This document shows positions 19,270 through 29,029 of a stretch of 64,000 nucleotides of DNA, in pieces. Every line of letters begins with the position of its first letter. The first letter of the stretch is position 1. The stretch lies in NCBI RefSeq assembly GCF_003330765.1, contig NZ_CP024902.1, positions 744,001-808,000 on the forward strand. Direction: 5' to 3'. Source of the stretch: Burkholderia pyrrocinia (GTDB lineage Bacteria > Pseudomonadota > Gammaproteobacteria > Burkholderiales > Burkholderiaceae). A program made the translations under genes and the position numbers. The notes beneath the pieces are model-generated. The model saw only the letters and a list, made by a program, of their open reading frames with translations. It was not told the origin of the DNA and did not search any database.

Positions 19270-20736
19270 TTATGCCGTACCGCCGACCGTCATCTTGTCG
19301 ATCCGCAGGGTCGGCTGGCCGACGCCGACCGGCACGCTCTGGCCTTCCTTGCCGCACACGCCGACGCCCGAGTCGAGCGACATGTCGTTGCCGATCATGC
19401 TCACGTACTTCAGCGATTCCGGGCCGCTGCCGATCAGCGTCGCGCCCTTCACCGGGTAGGTGACCTTGCCGTTCTCGATCATGTACGCCTCGGACGCCGA
19501 GAACACGAACTTGCCGTTCGTGATGTCGACCTGGCCGCCGCCGAAGTTCACCGCGTACAGGCCGTTCTTCACCGACGCGATGATTTCCTGCGGATCCTTG
19601 TCGCCGTTCAGCATGTACGTGTTCGTCATGCGCGGCATCGGCAGCGCCGCATACGACTCGCGCCGCGCGTTGCCCGTGACCGGCATCTTCATCAGGCGTG
19701 CGTTCAGCGTGTCCTGGATGTAGCCCTTGAGGATGCCGTCCTCGATCAGCGTCGTGCACTGCGTCGGGTTGCCTTCGTCGTCGATGTTCAGCGAGCCGCG
19801 GCGGTTCGGCAGCGTGCCGTCGTCGACGACGGTCACGCCCTTGGCCGCGACCCGCTCGCCGATCCGGCCCGCGAATGCCGACGAGCCCTTGCGGTTGAAG
19901 TCGCCCTCGAGGCCGTGGCCGATCGCCTCGTGCAGCAGCACGCCCGGCCAGCCCGGCCCGAGCACGACCGTCATCGCGCCGGCCGGCGCGGGGCGGGCGT
20001 CGAGGTTGACGAGCGCCGCGTGCACGGCGTCGTCGACGTAGCGCGACAGGACTTCATCGCTGAAGTAGCCGTAATCGAAGCGGCCGCCGCCGCCGCCGGA
20101 GCCGATCTCGCGGCGGCCGTCCTGCTCGGCGATCACCGTGACCGACACGCGCACGAGCGGGCGGATGTCGGCCGCGATCGCGCCGTCGCTGCGCGCGACC
20201 AGCACGACGTCGTATTCGCCGGCGAGGCCCGCCATCACCTGCTTGATGCGCGGGTCGCGCCCGCGCGCCATCTGCTCGATGCGCTCGAGCAGCTTGACCT
20301 TGGCCGTCGCGTCGAGCGACGCGAGCGGATCGGACGGCAGGTACAGGTCGCGGCCCGAGATGCCTTTCAGCGACGTCGCGGCCTTGATCTTCTGCCGGCC
20401 GCCGCCGGCCGCCGCGATCGCCTTGGTGGCCGCGGCCGCCTGCGCGATCGCTTCGGGCGACAGGTCGTCCGAGTACGCGAACGCGGTGCGGTCGCCCGCG
20501 ACCGCGCGCACGCCGACGCCCTGGTCGATGCTGAAGCTGCCCGATTTGACGATGCCTTCCTCGAGGCTCCACGCTTCGCTGCGGGTGGCCTGGAAGTACA
20601 GGTCGGCGTAGTCGACGCGATGCGTGAAGATGTCGGCGATCGTGCGCGTGAGCAGGCTTTCGTCGAGGCCGTACGGCGTGAGCAGGATGTCCTTCGCCAG
20701 CGCGAGGTTGCGGATGCCGGGTTCGATGATGTTCAT
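19270..20736 (-). CDS. tldD: Metalloprotease TldD
   Basis: Zinc metalloprotease subunit that works with TldE/PmbA on unfolded peptides (CcdA antitoxin, microcin B17 maturation). 488 residues. The zinc motif HEAIGHGLEGD places the ligands at H269 and H274. ATG 20736 (MNIIEPGIRNLALAKDILL) matches the family start; an upstream ATG adds only seven residues. The nitrilase-family and yhdP genes lie directly upstream, the classic yhdP-nit-tldD order of proteobacteria. Confidence 0.96.
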   Translation of the reverse strand: MNIIEPGIRNLALAKDILLTPYGLDESLLTRTIADIFTHRVDYADLYFQATRSEAWSLEEGIVKSGSFSIDQGVGVRAVAGDRTAFAYSDDLSPEAIAQAAAATKAIAAAGGGRQKIKAATSLKGISGRDLYLPSDPLASLDATAKVKLLERIEQMARGRDPRIKQVMAGLAGEYDVVLVARSDGAIAADIRPLVRVSVTVIAEQDGRREIGSGGGGGRFDYGYFSDEVLSRYVDDAVHAALVNLDARPAPAGAMTVVLGPGWPGVLLHEAIGHGLEGDFNRKGSSAFAGRIGERVAAKGVTVVDDGTLPNRRGSLNIDDEGNPTQCTTLIEDGILKGYIQDTLNARLMKMPVTGNARRESYAALPMPRMTNTYMLNGDKDPQEIIASVKNGLYAVNFGGGQVDITNGKFVFSASEAYMIENGKVTYPVKGATLIGSGPESLKYVSMIGNDMSLDSGVGVCGKEGQSVPVGVGQPTLRIDKMTVGGTA

Positions 20737-20821
20737 GCGGATATCGGGGTTTCTCAAAAAGTTGTCGGGTGCTGCTGGGCAGATGGGTTGGCCGCGCGGC
20801 GTTTCAAGCGGCGCGGCGAAT

Positions 20822-21649
20822 TCAGGTCAGCACGCGGTGCCGCCACGCGGGCAGGCTCTGGCGCACGTCGGCGATGCGCTGCGGATCGATCGCGCCGAGC
20901 ACGACGCTCGCGCCCACGTCGCGGACCGCGACGATCTCGCCCCACGGGTCGATCAGCATGCTGTGGCCCCAGGTGCGCCGGCCGTTCTCGTGCTTGCCGC
21001 CCTGCGCGGCCGCGAGCACGTAGCACTGGTTCTCGACGGCCCGCGCGCGCAGCAGTGTTTCCCAGTGCGCGCGGCCGGTCGTGTACGTAAATGCCGACGG
21101 CACGACGATCATCGCGCAGTCGCCCATCCTGCGATACAGCTCCGGAAAGCGCAGATCGTAACAGACCGACAGGCCGACCCGCCCGAACGGCGCGTCGAAC
21201 GCGACGACCGTATCGCCCGCGCGGATCGTGCGCGCCTCGTCGAACGACTCGTCGCCTTTCTCGAAGTTGAACAGGTGGATCTTGTCGTAGCGCGCGGCCT
21301 CGTTGCCGGACGGATCGAACACGAGCGTCGTGTTCAGCACGCGATCGGGCTCGGGCGCCTTCAGCGGCAGCGTGCCGCCGATCACCCAGATGCCGTGGCG
21401 GCGCGCGGCGTCGGCGAGGAAGCGCTGGATCGGGCCGTCCTGGTAGGGCTCGGCGAGCGCGAGCTTGTCAGTGTCGCGGTGCCCCATGAAGCAGAAATAC
21501 TCGGGCAGCAGCACGAGCTGCGCGCCTTCGCCGGCGGCTTCCGCGATCAGGCGGCGGGCTTCGGCGAGATTGCGCGCGACGTCCGGCGCGCTCACCATCT
21601 GCAGCGCGGCAACCCGGAACGACGTGGCGGAACGGGAAGGTTCGGTCAT
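20822..21649 (-). CDS. Carbon-nitrogen hydrolase, nitrilase superfamily (Nit2/NitFhit-like amidase)
   Basis: Thiol amidase. 275 residues with the Glu-Lys-Cys triad: E50 (VLLPEYFCFMG), K123 (YDKIHLFN) and C163 (SVCYDLRFPELYR). Members of this branch hydrolyse deaminated glutathione or omega-amides of keto acids. It sits between yhdP and tldD on the same strand; a metabolite-repair role is plausible but the substrate is inferred from family only. Confidence 0.92.
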   Translation of the reverse strand: MTEPSRSATSFRVAALQMVSAPDVARNLAEARRLIAEAAGEGAQLVLLPEYFCFMGHRDTDKLALAEPYQDGPIQRFLADAARRHGIWVIGGTLPLKAPEPDRVLNTTLVFDPSGNEAARYDKIHLFNFEKGDESFDEARTIRAGDTVVAFDAPFGRVGLSVCYDLRFPELYRRMGDCAMIVVPSAFTYTTGRAHWETLLRARAVENQCYVLAAAQGGKHENGRRTWGHSMLIDPWGEIVAVRDVGASVVLGAIDPQRIADVRQSLPAWRHRVLT

Positions 21650-21700
21650 CGCGAAATCGGTTGCGTCATAAATGGGGTGCGGTCCGGCAGCGCGCGGTGC

Positions 21701-24700
21701 TCAGTGGCTCGCCGCATCGGCCGGACCGTGATTCATCTTACCCTGATCGCCCTGCACCCGCTCGATGTGCGGGTGCGCCCACGGCCCCGTGATCGCGTAG
21801 TCGAGCGCGAACGCGTGCGACAGCGTTTCCGACAGCGCGTAGTTCGCGGCCAGCACGCCGACGCCGAGCAGCGGATTGATGACGGCCGCCGCGATCGCGG
21901 CGGCGCCCGCGCCGATCTTCGGCGCGACGTGCGCGTGCAGGTCCTGCGTCTCGGCGCCGAGATCGACCGCGCCGCGCACCGTGACGTTCGCGGGCGCCGT
22001 CGTCATCTCGAAGTTGTCGGTGCGCGCGATGCCGTTCGAGATCTGCCCCGTGCCGGTGATCTTGTCGAACGGCAAGCCCTTGCCGATCACGTCGCGGAAA
22101 TTCAGTGTCAGGAAGCGCGCGAGGCTCTGCAGGCTCAACACGCCGAGCAGCTTGGCGGCGCCCGGATCGACCTTCAGGATCTGGCCGTGTTCGAGGTCGA
22201 CCGCGACCTGGCCGCCGAGCGACGGGAAGTCGAGCGCGGTCGGGCCGCCGCGCCAGCCGACCTTGCCTGTCACCGTGCCGTGGCCGTTCTCGAGCGTGCG
22301 GGGCAGGCCGACGCGGTCGAGCAGCGCGCCCGCGTTGTCGATGTCCAGCTTGAAGTCGAACACGCTGCGGCGCGGCGCGTCGCTTTCGTCGACGCCGCGG
22401 GCGAGCGCGCGGCGCGACGTGCGCCAGTTGCCGGTTGCCGTGAGCCTGGCGGCCGGGTTCGACAGTTCCAGCTTGTCGAGCTGCCAGACGGGCGTGCCGG
22501 CCTCGTCGATGTTGCGCGCGTTGACGACGAGGCGGCCGATGTCGTGGTCGCGCGCGACCACCTGGTCGACGATCAGGTCGACCGACGGCATCGGGCGGTC
22601 GGTCGGCGTCGGCAGGTTCATCGCGCGGCCGACCAGATCGTGCTGCGCGCTGTCCGGAATCACGAGCTTCGCGAGCCGCGCGTTCAGCACGCCCGCGCCG
22701 TTGTGGCCGCCGCCCGGCGCCCACGACAGGTAGCCCGACACCTGGTTCGACGCGATGTTCGCCTGCCACAGCTCGTCGACGTGCGACGCGCCGACGATCA
22801 CGTTTTCCCAGTTGCGCTTGAGCAGTTTCAGCGTGCCGAAGTGGAACGCGAAGCGCTTCGGCGCGAAGCTCGCGACATCGACGCGCGGCGGTGCTTGCGG
22901 CTCCGGCGTGCGCGGCGTGCCGGATTGCAGCGTGCGGGCGAGCGCGAGCCATGCGTCGGCATCCAGCTCGTCGACGTCGACGGCCGCGCTCACGCCGTCC
23001 TGCGGCATGTCGGGCATCCGGTGGATGCCCATCGCGCCGCGCACCGCGCGCAGCGGCTGGCCGCGCGTCGCGTCGAGCAGGTAGGTCGCGGACACGGGGC
23101 CGAGCGTCAGGTCGGCGTGTTCGAGGCGTTTGCCGTCCGCCTGCGGCGCCGGCTGCAGCGTGAAGCTGAACGGCATCGGCGTGCCGGCCGGTTTCGCGAA
23201 CGGCGCCGGGAAGTTCAGCGCAACGCCTGTCAGGTCGGAATGCGCGCTGATGTCGGGCAGGCGGCCCGGCGCACCGCGCACGGCGACCTTGTACGGTGCG
23301 TCGCCGACCACGTGCTCGAGCAGCGCGGCAGCCGGGCCGTGCAGGTTCAGGCCGCGCGCGGCGTCGAGCGCGAGCCGGCCGTCGACGTCCACCGTGTACG
23401 GGCCGTGCGACTGGAAGCTGCCGTTCGCGCGCACCGGGCCGCCGAGGAAGCGCCCCGACAGGTCGTGCAGCGACGCGCCGGCCTCGGTGAACCGGACGCT
23501 GCCACGCAGCGCGGACAGCGGCGGCACGCCGCTGGTCGACAGCGTGTTGCCGCCGAACGCGAGCGCGCCTTCGATGTGCGTATGCGGATGCGGGACGTGC
23601 TGCGGAATCGTGATCTTGAGCGCGAGCGACGCGGGCCCCTGCGCATCGATCCGCTGGCCGATATGCCCGCTCATCGTGCCGAGCGAGCTGTTGTCCGCGT
23701 AGTCGATCAGGTCGGCGAGCGGGCCCTGCGCATGGCCGTCGATGACGAGCGGCGAGTGGCTCGGATTGCCGAGATCGTCGATGCGTCCCGTGACCTTCGT
23801 CAGCGCGACGCGCTTGTAGTGCGCGCGCTCGATGTCGAAGCGCAGCTTGTTCTGCGCGAGCTCGAATACGCCGTCGATCCCGTCGAGCGCCGGCCAGACG
23901 CTCGGCGTGCCGTTCGCGAGCTTGCGCGGCGGGTACGGGGTCGGCTCGAAGCGGCCGCCGGTGAACGGCGCGACGATGTGGAACACGCCGGCGTCCGGTT
24001 CGTGTTCGAACGGAAATTTCTCGAGCGGGCCGCGGGCGACGATCGACGCGCCCTTGGTCACCTTGCCGTCCTGCAGCGCGTGGCCGAGATAGTCGCGCAG
24101 GTGCTCGGACATCCCGGTCGGCAGGTAGCGCGGAATGCGCGCCACCGACGCGCGGGCGAAATCGGCGCGCAGGTCGAGCGCGCCGCGGCCGTGGCCGGGG
24201 TTCGTGTACGAGCCCGACACCGCGATTTCGGCATCGGGGTTCGTGACGAGCAGGTCGGGCACGGTCACGTCGACGCGCGCGTGCTTGTCGCCGGGCGCGG
24301 GCGTGATCACCCATTGGGTGTTGCCGCGCAGCCGGTCGAACGTCAGGCGCGGCTCGTCGAACTCGCCGGGTACCGTGACGGCCGCGTTGACCGTGTCGAA
24401 ATGCGCGGTGCCGCCCGTCTCGCTCGCATCGACGCGGCCCCACAGGTTCTCGATACCCGGCCAGCCGGCGCGCGGGTGGCCGCGCGGCGAGAGGCCGGGC
24501 GGCGGCTCCTGCGCGGCGAAGCTGATGCCCTGCAGGTCGCCGAGGAAGCGGTAGCGGACGATCGGCGCGGCGCCGGTGCGCCGCTCCTCGTCGGCGAGCT
24601 CGGCCCGCGCGGGTTTCGCGCGTTCGACCTCGATGTGATAGTTCGACACCATCCCGCGCGGGTCGATCTTGATCAGCTCGTTGCGCAGGCGCGCCGGCAG

Positions 24701-25900
24701 CGGCAGCCCGCGGATGAACTCGCTGAGGATGCCGAGATCGACGCGATCGCCGACGACGCTGATCAGTTGCCCCTGGCTGGCCGTCGGCACGCGGTAGCGG
24801 GCCGTCAGCGTCGACAGCGCGAGCGAGCGGGCGAGCGGCGTGCCATCCGGCAGCGGCGGCTGGCCGAGCTCCGCGTTGAAGCCCGTCAGGTGCAGCGTGT
24901 AGTCGTGGCCGGCATCGAGCACCATGTCCCAGCCGAAGCCGACCGTCGGCACGTCGAGCCGCGGCTGCGTCGGGCGCACGCGCAGCGCAACGTCGGCGCC
25001 TTGCAGATCGCCGCCCACCGAGTGCAAGTGGCCGTCGCTGAAGGTCGCCCAGATCGCGTTGTCGATCCGGCCCGCGTGGATCGTGAGCGGCATGTCGAGG
25101 TAGCGGCCCAGCGTCTGCAGGTCGACGGGGCCCGTCGACAGGTAGGCGTCGCCCGTCCAGTTCGACGGCTTGCCGACCGGCGCGAGCGGCTTGTGCCTGA
25201 AACGCGCGCGGAAATCGAGCGGGCCAAGCAGCAGCGTGCCGTTCGCGGGCGCCTGCAGCGCAACCTTGTGCACGCGGCCGTGGTTGAGCACCGCGAGCCG
25301 GATGCCCGCCAGCACGAGCTCCGGCGCGCCGTGCTGCGCGTCGCGCCAGCGCAGCGTGCCGCCGCGCAGCACGATCGCCTCCTGCTTCAGCAGCCACGTG
25401 CCGAACGTGGCGTTGCCGCCGTGGGTGGTCGCCACGCCGACGCCCGCGATGCTCAGCGAGCCGTCGGCCGCGCGCGCGACCACCAGGTCGGGCTGGTCGA
25501 CGATCAGGCTCGACAGCGCGGGCGACAGCCGCAGCAGCGACATCCACGACAGCGCGGCCGTCGCATGCGGCACCGACAGCGCGATCTTGCCGTCACGGCC
25601 GCGGATCGTCAGGTTGGTCAGTTCGACGCCCGGCTGCATGCCGGACCAGTTCGGGGAAAGCTTGCCGATCGAAAGCTGCGCGTGGAGCTTGTCGGACACG
25701 AGGCGCTCGATGCGCGGGCGGAATTCGTCGATGCGGGGCAGCAGCACGTAGCGCAGCCCGAGGAACGCGCCGGACGCGACGAAGTAGGTGCCGATCCCGA
25801 CCGCCAGCGTCGCCTTGAACACGCGACGCAGGACCGGATGATCGTGCTTCGGAGGTCCCGCTTCGGGCGCAGCTACGGCGGATTCCTGACGGTCGGACAT
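21701..25900 (-). CDS. yhdP: YhdP-like AsmA-family envelope protein
   Basis: Very long (1399 residues) inner-membrane-anchored periplasmic protein of the YhdP/AsmA family, which bridges the periplasm and helps transport phospholipid to the outer membrane. One transmembrane helix near residues 27-52 (VFKATLAVGIGTYFVASGAFLGL), then repetitive beta-rich sequence to a C-terminal DUF3971/AsmA-type end (VINPLLGVGVLAANYALSETLSHAF). ATG 25900 (MSDRQES) is preferred over one six codons upstream. It is divergent from glnE. Confidence 0.93.
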   Translation of the reverse strand: MSDRQESAVAAPEAGPPKHDHPVLRRVFKATLAVGIGTYFVASGAFLGLRYVLLPRIDEFRPRIERLVSDKLHAQLSIGKLSPNWSGMQPGVELTNLTIRGRDGKIALSVPHATAALSWMSLLRLSPALSSLIVDQPDLVVARAADGSLSIAGVGVATTHGGNATFGTWLLKQEAIVLRGGTLRWRDAQHGAPELVLAGIRLAVLNHGRVHKVALQAPANGTLLLGPLDFRARFRHKPLAPVGKPSNWTGDAYLSTGPVDLQTLGRYLDMPLTIHAGRIDNAIWATFSDGHLHSVGGDLQGADVALRVRPTQPRLDVPTVGFGWDMVLDAGHDYTLHLTGFNAELGQPPLPDGTPLARSLALSTLTARYRVPTASQGQLISVVGDRVDLGILSEFIRGLPLPARLRNELIKIDPRGMVSNYHIEVERAKPARAELADEERRTGAAPIVRYRFLGDLQGISFAAQEPPPGLSPRGHPRAGWPGIENLWGRVDASETGGTAHFDTVNAAVTVPGEFDEPRLTFDRLRGNTQWVITPAPGDKHARVDVTVPDLLVTNPDAEIAVSGSYTNPGHGRGALDLRADFARASVARIPRYLPTGMSEHLRDYLGHALQDGKVTKGASIVARGPLEKFPFEHEPDAGVFHIVAPFTGGRFEPTPYPPRKLANGTPSVWPALDGIDGVFELAQNKLRFDIERAHYKRVALTKVTGRIDDLGNPSHSPLVIDGHAQGPLADLIDYADNSSLGTMSGHIGQRIDAQGPASLALKITIPQHVPHPHTHIEGALAFGGNTLSTSGVPPLSALRGSVRFTEAGASLHDLSGRFLGGPVRANGSFQSHGPYTVDVDGRLALDAARGLNLHGPAAALLEHVVGDAPYKVAVRGAPGRLPDISAHSDLTGVALNFPAPFAKPAGTPMPFSFTLQPAPQADGKRLEHADLTLGPVSATYLLDATRGQPLRAVRGAMGIHRMPDMPQDGVSAAVDVDELDADAWLALARTLQSGTPRTPEPQAPPRVDVASFAPKRFAFHFGTLKLLKRNWENVIVGASHVDELWQANIASNQVSGYLSWAPGGGHNGAGVLNARLAKLVIPDSAQHDLVGRAMNLPTPTDRPMPSVDLIVDQVVARDHDIGRLVVNARNIDEAGTPVWQLDKLELSNPAARLTATGNWRTSRRALARGVDESDAPRRSVFDFKLDIDNAGALLDRVGLPRTLENGHGTVTGKVGWRGGPTALDFPSLGGQVAVDLEHGQILKVDPGAAKLLGVLSLQSLARFLTLNFRDVIGKGLPFDKITGTGQISNGIARTDNFEMTTAPANVTVRGAVDLGAETQDLHAHVAPKIGAGAAAIAAAVINPLLGVGVLAANYALSETLSHAFALDYAITGPWAHPHIERVQGDQGKMNHGPADAASH

Positions 25901-26128
25901 GCGGCGGACGGGCGGCAATATGGTAATTTTGCAGATTGACGTTGAAATGTATCACACGGGTTCGTGCCGGCGGCCGTTGCGGCAGCGCGGCACGGGCTTT
26001 CCGGCGCGCGGTTTCGCGACGCGCACGCGCGTCCCGCGATGCCGCGCCGAGTCCATGGAGCCTGTCGGCAGCGGGGCGCGCATGCGTTTGCCCGCGCCGG
26101 CCGGCCTTATCTCCAGGCCCGCTTTTCG

Positions 26129-28930
26129 ATGACCGACGCTTCCGCCCTGATCAGCACGTCCTATTCCCGTTACCTTGCCCGCGCGGCCGCCGCACGGCCC
26201 GCGCTGGCCGAACAGGTCGCCGCGTGGGCTGCCGCGCCGCTCGCCCGCGCGCAGCTCGACGCGCGTCTCACCGAACTGCTCGCGACGCCGGCCGGCACGG
26301 CCGCGCCGACCGACGAGCAACTGAAGCGCGCGTTGCGGCAACTGCGCACCGAGGCGTTCGGCGCGGTCGCGGAGCGCGACCTGCGCGGGCTGGCGGACGT
26401 CGCCGAGGTGACGGGCGCGATGACCGATCTCGCCGAAGTGGCCGTGCAGCGCTCGCTTGCGCTGCTGTCGGCCGAACTCGAGGCGCTGTACGGCGAGCCG
26501 CGCGGCGCCGACGGCCAGCGCGTCGTGCTCGGCGTGGTCGGGATGGGCAAGCTCGGCGGCCGCGAGCTGAACGTGTCGTCGGACATCGACCTGATCTTCG
26601 TCTACGAGGACGACGGCGAGACGACCGGCGGCGCGCGCGCGCCGCTGTCCACGCAGGAATACTTCACGCGGCTCGGCCGGCGCCTGATCGGCGTGCTGTC
26701 CGAGGTCACGGCCGACGGCTACGTGTTTCGCGTCGACATGCGGCTGCGCCCGAACGGCGATTCGGGGCCGCTCGTCTGCAGCCTCGGGATGCTCGAGGAA
26801 TATTTCTACGTGCAGGGGCGCGAGTGGGAGCGCTATGCATGGATCAAGGGGCGGCTCGTGTCGGAAGGCGACAGCGACGCGGCGCAGCGGCTGGCGTCGC
26901 AGCTCGAGTCGATCGTCAAGCCGTTCGTGTACCGCCGCTATCTCGATTTCGGCGTGATCGGCGCGATCCGTTCGCTGCACCAGCAGATTCGGCAGGAAGC
27001 CGCGCGCCGCGCGTCGATGCGGCCCGACAAGGCCGACGACATCAAGCTCGGGCGCGGCGGGATTCGCGAGATCGAATTCAGCGCGCAGGTGTTCCAGCTG
27101 ATCCGCGGCGGCCAGGATGCGGAATTCCGCGTGCGGCCGACGCTCGCGGTGCTGCGCCATGCGCAGGCGCGCGGGCTGATCGGCGAGGACGTGCGCGCAC
27201 GCCTGACCGACGCTTACAACTTCCTGCGCACGCTCGAGCACCGGCTGCAGTACCGCAACGACGCGCAGACGCACGCGATGCCGGTCGAGCCCGACGAACG
27301 CGCGGCGCTGGCCGCGTCGCTCGGCTTTGCCGACTATGCGGCGCTGATGGCGGTGCTGGACGGTCACCGGACCTTCGTCGAGGCGCAGTTCCACCAGATC
27401 TTCGCGGACAAGGTGAACGGCAGCCCCTGCGCGGCGGGCGACGACACGGCGGCCGCGTGGATCTGGAGCGGCGCGCTGGCCGACGACGGCGAGGACGACG
27501 CGCTGGTCGCGCGCCTCGACGGCCTCGGCTTCGCCGATCCGGCTACCGTGCTCGCGCGGCTGCGTGCGATCTGGCAGTCGTCGCGCTACACGGGCCTGCC
27601 GGAAAAGAGCCGGCAGCGCTTCGACAGCGTCGCGCAGCGGGCGCTCGAGGCCGCGCCGCGGATCGACGCCGTGCGCCGCGACGACACGATCGTGCGCCTG
27701 TTCGACCTGCTCGAGACGGTCAGCCGGCGCGGCGTCTATCTCGCGCTGCTGACCGAATATCCGGCTGCGCTCGACCGCGTGCTGTCGGTGCTCGGCGCGA
27801 CGCGCTGGGGGGGCGGCTACCTGATCCGCCACCCGCAGCTGCTCGACGAACTGCTCGATGACGAGGCGATTGCGAGCCCGTTCGACTGGCCCGCGTTCAA
27901 GGATGCGCTGCGCGCACGCCTCGCGGCGGCCGACGGCCCCGAGCAGCAGATGGACCTGCTGCGGCACGCGCAGCACGCGGAGGTGTTCCGAATCCTGCTG
28001 ATCGATCTCGCCGGGCAGCTGTCGGTCGAGCATGTGAGCGACCGCCTGTCCGAGCTGGCCGACGCGGTGCTCGACGTGACGATCGAAGTCGTCTGGTCGC
28101 AGCTCGCGAAGCGTCATCGCGACGTGCCGAAGTTCGCGGTGATCGCGTACGGCAAGCTGGGCGGCAAGGAGCTCGGCTACGCATCGGATCTCGACCTGAT
28201 CTTCCTGTATGACGACCCGGACGAGCGCTCGGCGGACGTCTACACGACCTTCACGCGGCGGCTGATCACGTGGCTGACGACGGCGACCGGTGCGGGCGCG
28301 CTGTTCGACATCGACCTGCGGCTGCGGCCGAACGGCGAGGCCGGGCTGCTCGTCACCGATCTCGACGCGTTCCGCCGCTACCAGCTGCGCGAGGGCGACG
28401 CCGCGAATACCGCGTGGGTGTGGGAGCACCAGGCGCTGACGCGCGCGCGCTACAGCGCGGGCGACGCGCAGATCGGCGCGGATTTCGAGGCGATCCGCCA
28501 GCAGGTGCTGACGACGCCGCGCGACGGCGGCGTGCTCGCGAAGGAGATCGTCGACATGCGCGGCAAGGTGTTGGCCGGTCACCCGAACCAGACCGAGCTG
28601 TTCGACCTGAAGCACGATCGCGGCGGGATGGTCGACATCGAGTTCATCGTCCAGTACTGGGTGCTGCTGCATGCGTCGCGCGACGCCGAACTGATCCGCA
28701 ACACGGGCAATATCGCGCTGCTGCGCGAGGTCGCGCGCTTCGGGCTGATGGGCGAGGACGAGGCGGAGCGGGTCGGCGCGGCCTACCGCAAGTACCGCAA
28801 GCTGCAGCACAAGCTGCGGCTCGACGGGATGGAGAAGGCGCGCGTCGAGCCGGCCGTGGTGGCGGACGAGCGGGCAGCCGTGACGGCGCTGTGGGCGCGC
28901 GTGTTCGGGGCGGTTGAAACGGTCGTTTGA
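26129..28930 (+). CDS. glnE: Bifunctional glutamine synthetase adenylyltransferase / adenylyl-removing enzyme
   Basis: Controls glutamine synthetase by attaching and removing AMP. 933 residues with two nucleotidyltransferase domains. The N-terminal deadenylylase domain has GMGKLGGRELNVSSDIDLIF near 140; the C-terminal adenylylase domain has YGKLGGKELGYASDLDLIF near 673. ATG 26129 (MTDASALISTSYSRY) is chosen; the open frame upstream of it lacks similarity. It converges with recN across a hairpin. Confidence 0.97.
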   Translation: MTDASALISTSYSRYLARAAAARPALAEQVAAWAAAPLARAQLDARLTELLATPAGTAAPTDEQLKRALRQLRTEAFGAVAERDLRGLADVAEVTGAMTDLAEVAVQRSLALLSAELEALYGEPRGADGQRVVLGVVGMGKLGGRELNVSSDIDLIFVYEDDGETTGGARAPLSTQEYFTRLGRRLIGVLSEVTADGYVFRVDMRLRPNGDSGPLVCSLGMLEEYFYVQGREWERYAWIKGRLVSEGDSDAAQRLASQLESIVKPFVYRRYLDFGVIGAIRSLHQQIRQEAARRASMRPDKADDIKLGRGGIREIEFSAQVFQLIRGGQDAEFRVRPTLAVLRHAQARGLIGEDVRARLTDAYNFLRTLEHRLQYRNDAQTHAMPVEPDERAALAASLGFADYAALMAVLDGHRTFVEAQFHQIFADKVNGSPCAAGDDTAAAWIWSGALADDGEDDALVARLDGLGFADPATVLARLRAIWQSSRYTGLPEKSRQRFDSVAQRALEAAPRIDAVRRDDTIVRLFDLLETVSRRGVYLALLTEYPAALDRVLSVLGATRWGGGYLIRHPQLLDELLDDEAIASPFDWPAFKDALRARLAAADGPEQQMDLLRHAQHAEVFRILLIDLAGQLSVEHVSDRLSELADAVLDVTIEVVWSQLAKRHRDVPKFAVIAYGKLGGKELGYASDLDLIFLYDDPDERSADVYTTFTRRLITWLTTATGAGALFDIDLRLRPNGEAGLLVTDLDAFRRYQLREGDAANTAWVWEHQALTRARYSAGDAQIGADFEAIRQQVLTTPRDGGVLAKEIVDMRGKVLAGHPNQTELFDLKHDRGGMVDIEFIVQYWVLLHASRDAELIRNTGNIALLREVARFGLMGEDEAERVGAAYRKYRKLQHKLRLDGMEKARVEPAVVADERAAVTALWARVFGAVETVV

Positions 28931-28937
28931 ATGGAAG

Positions 28938-28973
28938 CAGGGCGGACGCGGCATCAACCCGCGCTCCGCCCTG
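28938..28973. terminator. Hairpin between convergent glnE and recN
   Basis: CAGGGCGGA ... TCCGCCCTG, 9-bp stem with further GCG/CGC pairing inside the loop. No clear T-tract follows, so termination is likely but not certain. Confidence 0.45.
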
Positions 28974-29029
28974 AAAGTACGAACCGTTCGAGCGCCGTTC
29001 GGCGCGGATTCGAGCGGCGGGCGGCCGCG

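Noticed and set aside
20624..25939. A 1771-codon open frame on the plus strand opposite yhdP
   Set aside because: It is the antisense shadow of yhdP and tldD, rich in Arg/Ala/His/Asp with no domain. Very high third-position GC keeps antisense frames open in this genome.
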